Translations under genes and position numbers: made by a program
Part shown: piece by piece, positions 44,451 through 53,415 of the stretch
Layout: each line of letters starts with the position of its first letter
Numbering within the stretch: the first letter of the stretch is position 1
Assembly (NCBI RefSeq): GCF_007997085.1
Contig: NZ_VORR01000030.1
Span: forward strand, 1 to 53,538
Direction of reading: 5' to 3'
DNA: 53,538 nucleotides
DNA from: Polaribacter sp. IC066
Lineage (GTDB): Bacteria > Bacteroidota > Bacteroidia > Flavobacteriales > Flavobacteriaceae
Notes under the pieces: model-generated
Told to the model about the DNA's origin: nothing
The model's database searches: none
The model's input: the letters and a program-made list of their open reading frames with translations, nothing else

Positions 44451-44643
44451 CATATAGCAGTCCGTTTTTAAAACTGTTTCAAAGCATTAAATGTAAGTTT
44501 TTATATAAGAGCTATTGAACTAAATTCACTTTGTCTGTTTGTCTCTTTTTACAAGGCTTACAATAGGCTCAAGTCTAAAACTATTTATCCTAATAATTGA
44601 AACTTAAACTGCGCTGAACCATACATTTGCTAATAAAAATCAT

Positions 44644-44873
44644 TATTAAATATTATTCTTTTTCGATAAAAGACTCAAGATTGCTGCTCTTTTAGACTCA
44701 AGAACCCAGACTTAATCCTAACTATTTGACAAACAAACATAACTTGAAATAAAATTGTCTCCTTTATTTTTATGAAATTATTTTCAAAAAGCAAGGTGTC
44801 ATTTAAAAAATTCGCGAGATCTATTATTTTAAGAGAGTTTATCAAACTAAAAAGATTTTTAATCGGACACTAA
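44644..44873 (+). repeat. dispersed repeat, copy 2, encoding a 33-aa peptide
   Basis: The 230-base partner of 32471-32731. It keeps the leader blocks CGATAAAAGA, AAGATTGCTGCTCTTTTA, CCTAACTATTTGACAAACAAA and the whole ORF, but lacks the GCCGGC insert and has only two CAAA units. The 190 bases before it (44451-44643) after the DUF72 gene show no gene or clear structure. Confidence 0.88.
44772..44873 (+). CDS. 33-residue basic peptide, repeat copy 2
   Basis: Intact 34-codon ORF starting MKLFSKSKVSFKKFARSIIL and ending LKRFLIGH. Compared with copy 1 the base changes produce six amino-acid substitutions (K to R, F to I, A to R, G to E, V to I, I to R) and four silent changes, with no indel. The peptide has about ten basic residues and one acidic one, with a hydrophobic middle; it could be a membrane-active or RNA-binding peptide. 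No homologue is recognised. No terminator follows it before the S41 gene's 3' end on the other strand. Confidence 0.55.
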   Translation: MKLFSKSKVSFKKFARSIILREFIKLKRFLIGH

Positions 44874-44915
44874 TAATTAACTATTCAGAAATAACACTGC
44901 CATTATTTTAAATAA

Positions 44916-46379
44916 TTATTTTTTTATATCAACAAACATATTATCACTTGCGGGTGTTGCTAATTTAGAACTGTATATTTCTTCAAAATCGTAGCTATTT
45001 TTTTTAGAAAAAATAGTTTTAGCGCCCGTAGCAATATAATCTAAAGTAGCGCTTAATAAAGGATCAGAGCGTTCGCCAAGAACCCCCAAATTCCCATAAG
45101 ATTCGCCCAACTCAATACCCGGAAAATTGGCACTTGCTGGTATAATTCCGTTCGGATAATTTACATTGTCTTTATTACTTATCTCAAACACTAAAGGTTG
45201 CATGGCATATCGATGATTTGGGTTTAGATTATTGCCAGATCTTTGTAAATCATCTGAATCATATAAGGTAATAGAACCCACTTGTTTTCCTCTTGTTGTT
45301 TTACCAACAACGCGCACGTTAATATGCGAACTTAAAGAATTAATTACTAATTCTGATGCTGAAGCAGAGCCATTACTCACAATAAAGTAAACTTTATTTA
45401 ACCCCAAACTATGAATGCTTTCTTGTAAAACAACGGTGCCATTTGCATCTATATTTCTAATTTGATTTGTAAAATTGTTAATAAATCGATCTGCTGGTAA
45501 AGCATTTCTTACTTTATCATTCCAAACTTCTTGAGAGTATAATTGCCCAGTAAACTGCCCCGTAACCATACTTCCTAAATAGGTGGCAGTGGTTGATGAG
45601 CCTCCTGGATTATATCTTAAATCGATAATCAATTGATCTACATTTTCAGCTTTAAAATTTGCAAAAACAGCATTTAATTGGCCATCATAATTTTTTGCAA
45701 ACTGGTTGTAAAGTAAATAGCCTGTTTTTTGATTTCCTTCGGTGATTACTTTTGAGACCGCTATTGGGTTTTCTTGAATTTCAGTTTTTAATAGCGATGT
45801 TGAATTTGTGTTAGCAGTAGGGTTGCCATCATTAAAATCAGCAAAACCCACAGTGTAATTTGTATTGTTGCCAAAAAGTAACCCATTAAAATTAGTTTCA
45901 GTTAATTGAGCCCCATCAATTGTATTAAAAATTGCACCTCTTTCAATTCTTTTATCGGCGGCATCAGAATTCGCAACAACATAGCGCACATATCCAAAAA
46001 CGTCACTAGAACCATTTTTATACCGTACCAAACCAAACTCCATTCCGTTGCTTAAATTAATTCCCTGAAAAGAATTCTCTAAAGCAATATAATCTTCAAC
46101 AATCCAAGAAAAACGATCTTCTGGTCTTTTTAACAAACTTTCGAAAACATCTTGGGGCGATGAATATCCTCTAAAATAGGTATATAAATCATCGAAACCA
46201 GAAAACCTATCATCTACTAAATCAGGTACTTCTTTTTGCCATAAATAGTAATTTGTTAAACCTTTCCATATAAAATAATTTATATCGTCATTGCTTGTTG
46301 GTTCTATGGTAGATTTTTCACTTTTTTCACAAGAAATAAGGAATATCGTTGCTATTAAAAGAAGCGTAATTTTTTTCAT
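44916..46379 (-). CDS. S41 family peptidase lipoprotein
   Basis: A 487-residue C-terminal-processing-protease-like enzyme, exported as a lipoprotein (signal MKKITLLLIATIFLISC). The N-terminal part has YYLWQKEVPDL, typical of the Bacteroidota S41 group, then a PDZ-like middle and the S41 domain. The nucleophile region is SNGSASASELVINSL, and the catalytic lysine is K365 in RGKQVG (K360 lies four residues upstream). IDLRYNPGG precedes them. It is one base away from the downstream end of a paralogue (46381-47850), with the same orientation, so the two are a tandem pair in one operon. Substrate unknown. Confidence 0.9.
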   Translation of the reverse strand: MKKITLLLIATIFLISCEKSEKSTIEPTSNDDINYFIWKGLTNYYLWQKEVPDLVDDRFSGFDDLYTYFRGYSSPQDVFESLLKRPEDRFSWIVEDYIALENSFQGINLSNGMEFGLVRYKNGSSDVFGYVRYVVANSDAADKRIERGAIFNTIDGAQLTETNFNGLLFGNNTNYTVGFADFNDGNPTANTNSTSLLKTEIQENPIAVSKVITEGNQKTGYLLYNQFAKNYDGQLNAVFANFKAENVDQLIIDLRYNPGGSSTTATYLGSMVTGQFTGQLYSQEVWNDKVRNALPADRFINNFTNQIRNIDANGTVVLQESIHSLGLNKVYFIVSNGSASASELVINSLSSHINVRVVGKTTRGKQVGSITLYDSDDLQRSGNNLNPNHRYAMQPLVFEISNKDNVNYPNGIIPASANFPGIELGESYGNLGVLGERSDPLLSATLDYIATGAKTIFSKKNSYDFEEIYSSKLATPASDNMFVDIKK

Positions 46380-46380
46380 T

Positions 46381-47850
46381 CTAGTTTGTGTTTGGTAAAT
46401 CTTGTTCTATAAATACGCCGGTATCTCGAGATCTTTGCAAGTTTATACTATGATATAGATATTCAAAATTATTAGGATTACAATTGGTATTAGAAATTGC
46501 CGTTCCGGTTGCAATATAGGCTAAAACACTGTTTAGAATAGGATCTGAATCTTCTCCTAAAACACCTAAATTTAAAGCGTCCTCATTTGCACACAGACTT
46601 AAATTAGGCGAAAATCCGTTTTCATAGGTTTGGTCGTCTTTATTTAAGAAACTTAACACAACAGGCTTTAAAGCTACCGAATGAGTTTCCTTTTTTAACG
46701 GAAAATTATAATCTTCAGAATTGTATAAAGTGATAGCTCCTGTGTTATTTCCTGCGGTTTGATTGCCAATAACGTGCACATTTATATATGGTTTTAAGCT
46801 ATTGATAAGTAATTCTACAGCAGAAGAACCCGTAAAATTATTGCCATTTAAAACAAGGTAAATATCTGTTAAATTAAGGCTATTAATGGTTGTGTTTTCA
46901 TTTAATTTCTCTGGAAACTTTGTTAAAATAGCATCTGGTTGATACGCTATAAACCAAGGTTGCGCCTTTGCATTCCACTCTTCTTTGATAAAAACTTCAT
47001 CTTCAAATTGCCCCGTTATCATACTTGCAATTTGTGCAATATTTTCAGCAAAACTTCCTCCACCAATATTATACCTAACATCTAAAATTAACTCATTAAC
47101 AGCTTCATTTTTAAGTTCTAAAAAGGTATTATTCAAATCATTTATATAATTGGTAGAAAAATCGTTATTGTACATGATGTAGCCAATTTTATCAGCATTT
47201 TTTACCATTGTTTTTGTAAAATTAACAGCTTCATAATTGTATTGCTTCTTTACTAACGCCACTTTTTTACCAGTTAAAGTAATATCGATACCATCATAAT
47301 CTACCATAACTAGCTTTAACGTATCTTGTGTATAATTTACAAGTAAATCGATGTAATTGTCTCTCTGTAAACGGATTGTATCATTAGCAGTGTTTACAAT
47401 AGCATAAAAATAATCGCCTCTAGAAATTGGTTCATTAGCGGCGTAAGAAAGAGGTAAAATATCTAACGCATAGCCAATAAGAGTGTCTGAATCTTGTTCT
47501 TGAAAAACACCAAACTCTAAACCATTTGTAAAGTCAGTTCTTAATGCTGGTGGTGCAATTGTATTAAAATCTTCTACTAATAAAGACTTTACATCCGAAG
47601 GAATTAACAAATTAGAGAACAGAGAATTATAATTAGGAAACGTATTTAAAAAGGTATTTAATTGCTGGTCAGAGCTAAAGCGTCTGTCAGACAAATCTTC
47701 AATTTTATCTTGATGCAAATAATATGCATTTAAACCTTTCCAAACAAAGTCTTGTACCACTAAATCTTGCGGAATTTCATATTCTTTAGAACAACTTACA
47801 AACGCTGCGATAAAGAGAGAAAGGTAAATAACTTTAAAAAAAATCTTCAT
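46381..47850 (-). CDS. S41 peptidase-like lipoprotein, probably inactive
   Basis: A 489-residue paralogue of the next gene, also a lipoprotein (signal MKIFFKVIYLSLFIAAFVSC). The same blocks are present: FVWKGLNAYYLHQDKIEDL, ILDVRYNIGGGS, NFTGSSAVELLINSL and VIGNQTAGNNTGAITLY. The serine corresponding to the nucleophile (in SSAVE, against SASE) is retained, but the lysine of the S41 dyad is replaced by asparagine (N368, aligned with K365 of the paralogue), and the preceding lysine is also lost. It is the promoter-proximal gene of the pair. It may bind substrate or regulate its partner. Confidence 0.87.
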   Translation of the reverse strand: MKIFFKVIYLSLFIAAFVSCSKEYEIPQDLVVQDFVWKGLNAYYLHQDKIEDLSDRRFSSDQQLNTFLNTFPNYNSLFSNLLIPSDVKSLLVEDFNTIAPPALRTDFTNGLEFGVFQEQDSDTLIGYALDILPLSYAANEPISRGDYFYAIVNTANDTIRLQRDNYIDLLVNYTQDTLKLVMVDYDGIDITLTGKKVALVKKQYNYEAVNFTKTMVKNADKIGYIMYNNDFSTNYINDLNNTFLELKNEAVNELILDVRYNIGGGSFAENIAQIASMITGQFEDEVFIKEEWNAKAQPWFIAYQPDAILTKFPEKLNENTTINSLNLTDIYLVLNGNNFTGSSAVELLINSLKPYINVHVIGNQTAGNNTGAITLYNSEDYNFPLKKETHSVALKPVVLSFLNKDDQTYENGFSPNLSLCANEDALNLGVLGEDSDPILNSVLAYIATGTAISNTNCNPNNFEYLYHSINLQRSRDTGVFIEQDLPNTN

Positions 47851-48005
47851 GTAAAAAAGTCTTTTGATTGTAGTAAATTTAACGCAATTTAAACATATTT
47901 AGTACGTGTTAAAAATTAACATGTAACAAATTAAATTATAGTTCGTCTTAAATATGTAAACCTACTAGTATCAATTTTAAAAAAGTAGATAAACAACAAC
48001 AATAA

Positions 48006-48515
48006 ATGAATGAATCAGACTTTTTAAAAGTTGTTTTACCCTTTAAAGATAAGGTCTTTAGATTGGCAAAAAGATTGCTAGTTTCTAGAGAAGAAGCAGA
48101 AGATGCTACCCAAGAACTTATTTTTAAATTGTGGAAAAATAAAGAGAAAATAGCTGATTATAAAAACGTTGAAGCCTTTGCCATGACCATGACAAAAAAT
48201 TACTGTTATGATCGCTTAAAAAGTAAACAAGCAAGTAATTTAACATTAGTTCATAGTAATTATAAAGAAAAAGAAACGTCTTTAGATAAGAAACTAGAAT
48301 ATCAAGACAGCGTAAACCAAGTGCATGTATTGATAGAAAAATTACCCGAACAACAAAAAATTATTATTCAGTTAAGAGATATTGAACAATATGATTTTGA
48401 GGAAATCTGTAAAATGGTTGATATGAAACCAACTGCAGTAAGGGTTGCATTATCTAGAGCAAGAAAAACAATAAGAGAAGAATTAACTAAAAAACACAAC
48501 TATGGAGTTAGCTAA
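48006..48515 (+). CDS. ECF sigma factor
   Basis: A 169-residue sigma-70 family protein with region 2 (DATQELIFKLWKNKEKI, FAMTMTKNYCYDRLKSK) and region 4 (LRDIEQYDFEEICKMVDMKP, VALSRARKTIREEL). It differs from the first sigma gene in being followed by a membrane protein whose reading frame overlaps by 14 bases, as expected for a sigma/anti-sigma pair. Divergent from the S41 pair across 155 bases. No upstream autoregulatory motif was recognised. Confidence 0.93.
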   Translation: MNESDFLKVVLPFKDKVFRLAKRLLVSREEAEDATQELIFKLWKNKEKIADYKNVEAFAMTMTKNYCYDRLKSKQASNLTLVHSNYKEKETSLDKKLEYQDSVNQVHVLIEKLPEQQKIIIQLRDIEQYDFEEICKMVDMKPTAVRVALSRARKTIREELTKKHNYGVS

Positions 48516-48936
48516 CATAGAAAAATTAGTAGAAAAATACGAAAATGCAGAAACTACGCTGCAAGAAGAGGCAACCCTAAAAAACTATTTTACAAAAGAG
48601 GACGTTGCACCACACTTGCAAGAGTACATGTATTTATTTTCTTATTTTGAGCTTGCAAAAGATGAAACTTACACAAAAACCGTTAAGTTAAAACCTACGA
48701 AATCTAAAACTAGAAACTTAAAATGGCTCTCTGTAGCAGCAGCAGTAGCACTTTTGATTAGTGTCTTTATTGGCAAACATCAATATGATGAACATCAACA
48801 AAGAAAAAAAGCAGCACTAATTTATGCGCAAGTAAGTAAAGGGTTAAAGTTGTTGTCTACAAACCTAAAAAAAGGAGAACAAGCAGTTGCCACTTTATAT
48901 GCATACCAAAGCAAAGCAAATAAAGCATTAAAATAA
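48502..48936 (+). CDS. putative anti-sigma factor, single-pass membrane protein
   Basis: A 144-residue protein with one membrane segment at about residues 75-91 (WLSVAAAVALLISVFIG). The cytoplasmic N-terminal part (MELANIEKLVEKYENAETTL...) resembles the N-terminal region of FecR- or RsiX-like anti-sigma proteins of Bacteroidota: E-x-L-x-x-K-Y-x-x-x-E-T-x-x-E-E. The C-terminal part is short, basic and periplasmic. The start codon overlaps the end of the sigma gene by 14 bases. That position and topology suggest it sequesters the sigma factor; sequence alone does not prove this. The periplasmic part is too small for a FecR domain. Confidence 0.75.
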   Translation: MELANIEKLVEKYENAETTLQEEATLKNYFTKEDVAPHLQEYMYLFSYFELAKDETYTKTVKLKPTKSKTRNLKWLSVAAAVALLISVFIGKHQYDEHQQRKKAALIYAQVSKGLKLLSTNLKKGEQAVATLYAYQSKANKALK

Positions 48937-48978
48937 AACCAAGTAAAAAATTATTGAAACCAAGTAAACACAGATAGT

Positions 48979-49497
48979 ATGAAAAAAATAATCTTATTAA
49001 TAGCGTTTATGGTAGCACCAATGTTCACCAGCGCACAGTCTATTTTCGACACTTTAGAAGATATGGATGGCGTAGATATGGTCATTGTAACCAAAGACGC
49101 TTTTGAATTGCTAAACAAGTTTAAAACAAAAAGCGCAGACGTAAAAGCGAATGAAGTAATGCAGGCTTTTGAAATGATTAACGATTTAAGTGAATTTAAA
49201 ATGTTTTCTACAAGTAATTTAGAAATTGCTTCTAAAATGGAAAAAATGGTAAATTCTGCTATTAAGAAAGCTAATTTAACGCAGTTAATGCGAATAAAAG
49301 ATGATAATTCGCGTATTAAAATTTATGTAAAAGCCACTAAAAACAAAGATTACGTGAGTGAAGTTTTAATGTTTGTAAAAGGGATTGACAAGCAAACAAA
49401 AGGAATGTCTGAAGCAATAGTGATGTCTTTAACAGGTAATATAGACATTAACAAAATGTCTGATTTTACCGATAAAATTGTGAGAGAAAACAAGTAA
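48979..49497 (+). CDS. DUF4252 domain protein, exported
   Basis: A 172-residue protein with the signal peptide MKKIILLIAFMVAPMFTSAQ and a DUF4252 domain (IFDTLEDMDGVDMVIVTKD ... LMRIKDDNSRIKIYVKATK ... MSLTGNIDINKMSDF). It has no cysteine and is probably periplasmic or secreted. It lies 42 bases after the putative anti-sigma gene and is followed by a hairpin and then a second DUF4252 gene. Function unknown; linkage to the sigma gene suggests an envelope stress or sensing role. Confidence 0.85.
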   Translation: MKKIILLIAFMVAPMFTSAQSIFDTLEDMDGVDMVIVTKDAFELLNKFKTKSADVKANEVMQAFEMINDLSEFKMFSTSNLEIASKMEKMVNSAIKKANLTQLMRIKDDNSRIKIYVKATKNKDYVSEVLMFVKGIDKQTKGMSEAIVMSLTGNIDINKMSDFTDKIVRENK

Positions 49498-49510
49498 ATC
49501 AACCAAGATT

Positions 49511-49541
49511 AAAAGTCAGGTTTTTATAGATCTGACTTTTT
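49511..49541 (+). terminator. hairpin between the two DUF4252 genes
   Basis: AAAAGTCAG (49511-49519) pairs with CTGACTTTT (49532-49540) around a 12-base loop and runs into T-rich sequence. It could terminate or only reduce transcription into the last gene. Confidence 0.65.
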
Positions 49542-49559
49542 ATCATAAAAACTGATATA

Positions 49560-50099
49560 ATGAAAAAATTAACCACCTTATTTTCGCTAGTATTTTTAGT
49601 TCTTTTTGCAAGTTCTTGTAAAAATGAAAAATCTTTACAATCCTATTTAGTAGATGCAAGCGGCAAAAAAGGTTTCTTTACAGGAGACTTGCCCGTAAGT
49701 TCTGTTTTAAGTGCAAAAGCAGCTGTTTCTGATGAAGTAAAAGAAACGATACAAAGTATTAAGAAAATAAATGTTGTTTTTTTAAAAAAGACAGCAGAAA
49801 ACAATGTGGCGTACGAAACTGAAAAAGCAACGTTAAAAAATATCTTTAAAGATAATGATGATTATAAAGCCTTAATGTCTATGAGGGCAAAAGGTATGAA
49901 TGTAAAAATTTATTATGCAGGAGAGACAGAATCTATAGATGAAGTAATTGCTTTTGGCTACAGCAAGGATGTTGGCGTTGGTATTGCAAGATTATTAGGA
50001 GAAAACATGAATCCTGCAAAAATTATGGAAGTGATGAATAGCATGCAAATGGACGCAGATAATGATTCTTTAAAGAATTTTGCCAAAATGTTTCAATAG
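49560..50099 (+). CDS. DUF4252 domain lipoprotein
   Basis: A 179-residue protein with the lipoprotein signal MKKLTTLFSLVFLVLFASSC and a second, strongly diverged DUF4252-like domain (SYLVDASGKKGFFTGDLPVS ... MRAKGMNVKIYYAGETESID ... AFGYSKDVGVGIARLLGENM). Unlike its neighbour it is lipid-anchored. It closes the sigma operon and is followed by a strong terminator. The pairing of one soluble and one anchored DUF4252 protein is notable. Confidence 0.83.
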   Translation: MKKLTTLFSLVFLVLFASSCKNEKSLQSYLVDASGKKGFFTGDLPVSSVLSAKAAVSDEVKETIQSIKKINVVFLKKTAENNVAYETEKATLKNIFKDNDDYKALMSMRAKGMNVKIYYAGETESIDEVIAFGYSKDVGVGIARLLGENMNPAKIMEVMNSMQMDADNDSLKNFAKMFQ

Positions 50100-50120
50100 T
50101 AAACCGTATAAACGCATTTT

Positions 50121-50156
50121 AAAAGCTGTAATTTCTTTAGAGATTGCAGCTTTTTT
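50121..50156 (+). terminator. terminator of the sigma operon
   Basis: AAAAGCTGTAAT (50121-50132) pairs with ATTGCAGCTTTT with one G-T pair; the T run continues to 50156. Confidence 0.85.
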
Positions 50157-50219
50157 ATGCTGTTTTGGTATGCTTTTTGAATTTAACGACCAATTAACAG
50201 CTTCTATCAGCTTATTTAC

Positions 50220-50227
50220 TATTTTTG
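50220..50227 (+). promoter_or_regulatory. -7 promoter element of the M1 peptidase gene
   Basis: TATTTTTG, 13 bases before the ATG at 50241. Confidence 0.45.
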
Positions 50228-50240
50228 AAGCTCGAAGAAA

Positions 50241-52691
50241 ATGATATTTATGAAGTTTCAGAAAATCGTATTGCTAGTTTTTATGGTTTGGTCAACTATT
50301 GGTTTTGCTCAAATTCAGGCAAATTATAGACCCGAAAGAGAAAAAATACATGATTTAGTACACACAAAATTAAAAGTCGATTTTAATTTTAAAGAAAAAA
50401 CAATGAATGGGGAAGCTTGGGTTACAGCAAAACCTCATTTTTATAGCACTGATAAAATTACGTTAGATGCAAAATCGATGATTATTGAGGACGTTTCTAT
50501 GAATACTAAAAAGTTAGTATATGCGTATGACGATTATGATTTAAGTATCGACTTACCAAAAACCTATAAAAAAGATGAAGAATTTACCATCTACATTAAA
50601 TATATTGCAAGACCAGAAAAAGTAAAAGATAAAGGCAGTTTAGCGATTACAGATGCAAAAGGGCTTTATTTTATAAATGCCGATGGTGCCGATAAAAATA
50701 AACCAACGCAAATCTGGACGCAAGGTGAAACCGAAGCAAACAGTGCTTGGTTTCCTACCATAGATGCTCCGAATCAAAAAACATCACAAGAAATATATAT
50801 TACAGTTCCTAATCAATACAAAACACTTTCTAACGGAAGTTTAATCTCGCAAACATCCAACGGAAATAACAGAACTGATTATTGGAAATTTGATCAAAAA
50901 CATGCTCCTTATTTAGCTTTTATGGCGGTTGGCGAATTTGAAATTATTAAGGACTCTTACAAAAACATTCCTGTAAATTATTATGTAGAGAAGGAATATG
51001 CACCCTACGCTAAGGATATTTTTGGATTAACGCCAGAGATGATTGGTTTCTTTTCTGATAAGTTGGGTGTTGAGTATCCATGGGAAAAATATAGTCAAAT
51101 TGTAGTAAGAGATTATGTTTCTGGCGCTATGGAAAATACCACAGCTGTTGTTCATGGAGAACAAGCTTATCAAAAACCAGGACAGTTAATCGATGAAAAT
51201 GTGCAAGAAAATACCATTGCTCATGAAGTTTTTCATCATTGGTTTGGTAATTTGGTAACTTCAGAGAGTTGGTCTAATCTTACCTTAAACGAATCTTTTG
51301 CCAATTATAGCGAGTATTTATGGCAGGCTTACAAACACGGAAAAGTAGCTGCAGAAATGCATTATTTTGAGCAAGTAAAGGCGTATAAAAACGGGCAAAA
51401 TGAAAACAAAAGTTTAGTTCGTTATAGATATGACGATAAAGAAGATATGTTTGATTTAGTTAGCTACAATAAAGGTGGCGCTATCTTACACATGTTGCGT
51501 AATTATTTAGGTGATGAGGCTTTTTTCTTGGGATTAAAACAGTATTTAACCAAATATAAATACCAGGCCGCTGAAGTGCACGAATTGCGTTTGGTTTTCG
51601 AAGAATTAACGGGTAAAGATTTAAATTGGTTCTTTAACCAATGGTATTTTGGGGCAAATCATCCCAAAATAGAAATTTCTTATGATTACAATACGTTGCA
51701 AAAAACAGTCACTGTAAATATGATTCAATTGCAAGGAGAAACCTTTAAGTTTCCTTTTGCCATTGATGTTTTTGAAGGCAACAACAAAACAAGACACAAC
51801 GTTTTTGTAGATGGTAATGATGCTTCTTTTACCTTTCCTTATGACAAACAGCCTAATTTAATTCAGGTAAATGCAGATAATACTTTAGTGTGTACGATCT
51901 ATGAAAATAAAGTGTTCAGCGATTATATGTTTCAATTAAAACATGCCGATAATTATGCACATAGAAGAGAAGCTTTATTAGAAGTTGTTCAAAAACAAGA
52001 TGATAAAGATGCTTTTAACGCAGTGGTTGCTGCTTTAAGTGATCCTTCATTTAAAATTAGACAGTTAGCGTTGCAACAAATAGATTTGATTAATAAGTTT
52101 TCTAAAAAAGATGCGATTAAAAAAATTATGCAAATGGCAAATAGTGATGCAAAAACAATTGTGCAAGCAGAGGCTTTAAATACATTAGGGAAATTAACAG
52201 ACCCTGAATTACAACCGATTTTTACAAAAGCATTAGAAAGTAAATCGTATTCTGTTTTAGGAAAAGCACTTGTTTCTCTTTATTATATTGATAAACCAAC
52301 GGCCATTAAAAAATCTAAAGAATTGCCAGATGAAGTGCGTAAAATATTAGCAACACCTTTAACTAGAATTTTTATTGAAGAAAATGACGCATCTGAGTTG
52401 CCTTTTATAGCAAAAACTGTTATTTCTGGTATGTTTTTAACCAATGACGACAGTACAAAAGTGTTATATCAAAAAGCATTTACACAAATTTCTGAAAGCA
52501 ATAATACAGAAGCTATCCAGAATGTGGTAGATGATATGATTTTAAAAGGAAAACAGTTTAAGGGTTTTAACTTCGATAAAGTAGTTATTAATTTAATGCG
52601 AGATATGATTAATGATCAAAAGAAAGTAGACAAACCAAACAGAGAAAGAAACATAGAAATTATTAAAACGGCTATGGCGAAGTTGTTGTAA
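50241..52691 (+). CDS. M1 family aminopeptidase, exported
   Basis: An 816-residue zinc aminopeptidase with an N-terminal signal (MKFQKIVLLVFMVWSTIGFA from the second ATG, 50250; the first ATG at 50241 adds three residues). The exopeptidase motif is GAMENTTAVVHGE (G-A-M-E-N), and the zinc site is H328-E-x-x-H332 in AHEVFHHWFGN with the third ligand in NESFANY. C-terminal residues ~545-810 look like HEAT-like helical repeats (SDPSFKIRQLALQQI, ALNTLGKLTDPEL). It probably trims peptides in the periplasm. Monocistronic; the gene after it is broken. Confidence 0.95.
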   Translation: MIFMKFQKIVLLVFMVWSTIGFAQIQANYRPEREKIHDLVHTKLKVDFNFKEKTMNGEAWVTAKPHFYSTDKITLDAKSMIIEDVSMNTKKLVYAYDDYDLSIDLPKTYKKDEEFTIYIKYIARPEKVKDKGSLAITDAKGLYFINADGADKNKPTQIWTQGETEANSAWFPTIDAPNQKTSQEIYITVPNQYKTLSNGSLISQTSNGNNRTDYWKFDQKHAPYLAFMAVGEFEIIKDSYKNIPVNYYVEKEYAPYAKDIFGLTPEMIGFFSDKLGVEYPWEKYSQIVVRDYVSGAMENTTAVVHGEQAYQKPGQLIDENVQENTIAHEVFHHWFGNLVTSESWSNLTLNESFANYSEYLWQAYKHGKVAAEMHYFEQVKAYKNGQNENKSLVRYRYDDKEDMFDLVSYNKGGAILHMLRNYLGDEAFFLGLKQYLTKYKYQAAEVHELRLVFEELTGKDLNWFFNQWYFGANHPKIEISYDYNTLQKTVTVNMIQLQGETFKFPFAIDVFEGNNKTRHNVFVDGNDASFTFPYDKQPNLIQVNADNTLVCTIYENKVFSDYMFQLKHADNYAHRREALLEVVQKQDDKDAFNAVVAALSDPSFKIRQLALQQIDLINKFSKKDAIKKIMQMANSDAKTIVQAEALNTLGKLTDPELQPIFTKALESKSYSVLGKALVSLYYIDKPTAIKKSKELPDEVRKILATPLTRIFIEENDASELPFIAKTVISGMFLTNDDSTKVLYQKAFTQISESNNTEAIQNVVDDMILKGKQFKGFNFDKVVINLMRDMINDQKKVDKPNRERNIEIIKTAMAKLL

Positions 52692-52889
52692 ATGTTTTAA
52701 TTCTTTTTATCTATAAATTTTTGACTTATTTTGATTGGTTTTTATCTAATCTATGGCAGCATTTACAATAATTACGCTTGTTTTAACGGTATTTAGAAAG
52801 TGTTATACATAAGATTGTAGTCTGTTTTTAGGATTATCTACTTATTTACACCTACTTTCACAAAACAAGCAACCGTTAAAAACCAAATA

Positions 52890-53132
52890 ATGAAAACACA
52901 ATTACACGTTATTCTTACACTTTTAATTTTCTCTTTTTTTATTCCAAAATCAATTTTAAGAGCGCAAACTTTGCCAAGTAGTGTGGTTATGAAAGACATT
53001 GATGGAGGCACTTTTACAATGGGAAGTAATAATTTAACCGGCAATCCAGATCAAAAAGAAGCTGCTTCAGAGCACGAAGTAACATTAACTGCTATAAATC
53101 TCATCTTATGCTCATTTCAACTTGTATTTTAA
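52890..53132 (+). pseudogene. truncated formylglycine-generating-enzyme-like gene
   Basis: The 80-codon frame begins with a signal peptide (MKTQLHVILTLLIFSFFIPK) and then MKDIDGGTFTMGSNNLTGNP ... SEHEVTLTA, the opening of FGE-sulfatase/SUMF1 (GldK-like) domains, which normally continue for over 200 residues with E-V-T-x-x-x-Y. After about residue 68 the sequence switches to unrelated residues (INLILCSFQLVF) and stops. The break at about 53090 looks like an insertion or deletion junction rather than a point frameshift, as no FGE sequence was recognised in other frames downstream. Confidence 0.75.
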
Positions 53133-53311
53133 TTTTTTAATGTGAAAATATACGAAAACTTAACGTATAATTATGAATAACTTATTTTATCTTTAGGTTT
53201 AAATTAGCAACAATACTAACTTTATTATCAACTTATTGCCATGCTTTTAAGATAAATTAAACATAAACTTTATGAACTAAAAAAAGCCTTTTATTGTAAT
53301 AAGACACTTTG

Positions 53312-53383
53312 AAAACGATTTACTAATCTCGCGCACAATTTAGATAAAAAGTGCTTTTAACTGCAAGGTTAGTAATCGTTTTT
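53312..53383. repeat. imperfect inverted repeat near the right edge
   Basis: AAAACGATTTACTAATCT (53312-53329) and AGGTTAGTAATCGTTTTT (53366-53383) are complementary over about 17 positions with one bulge and one or two mismatches, around a 36-base interval. It lies 33 bases past the stop of the probable transposase gene on its downstream side. Confidence 0.55.
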
Positions 53384-53415
53384 ATATTTTATTCTAATGT
53401 ATACTTTGTTTGTAA

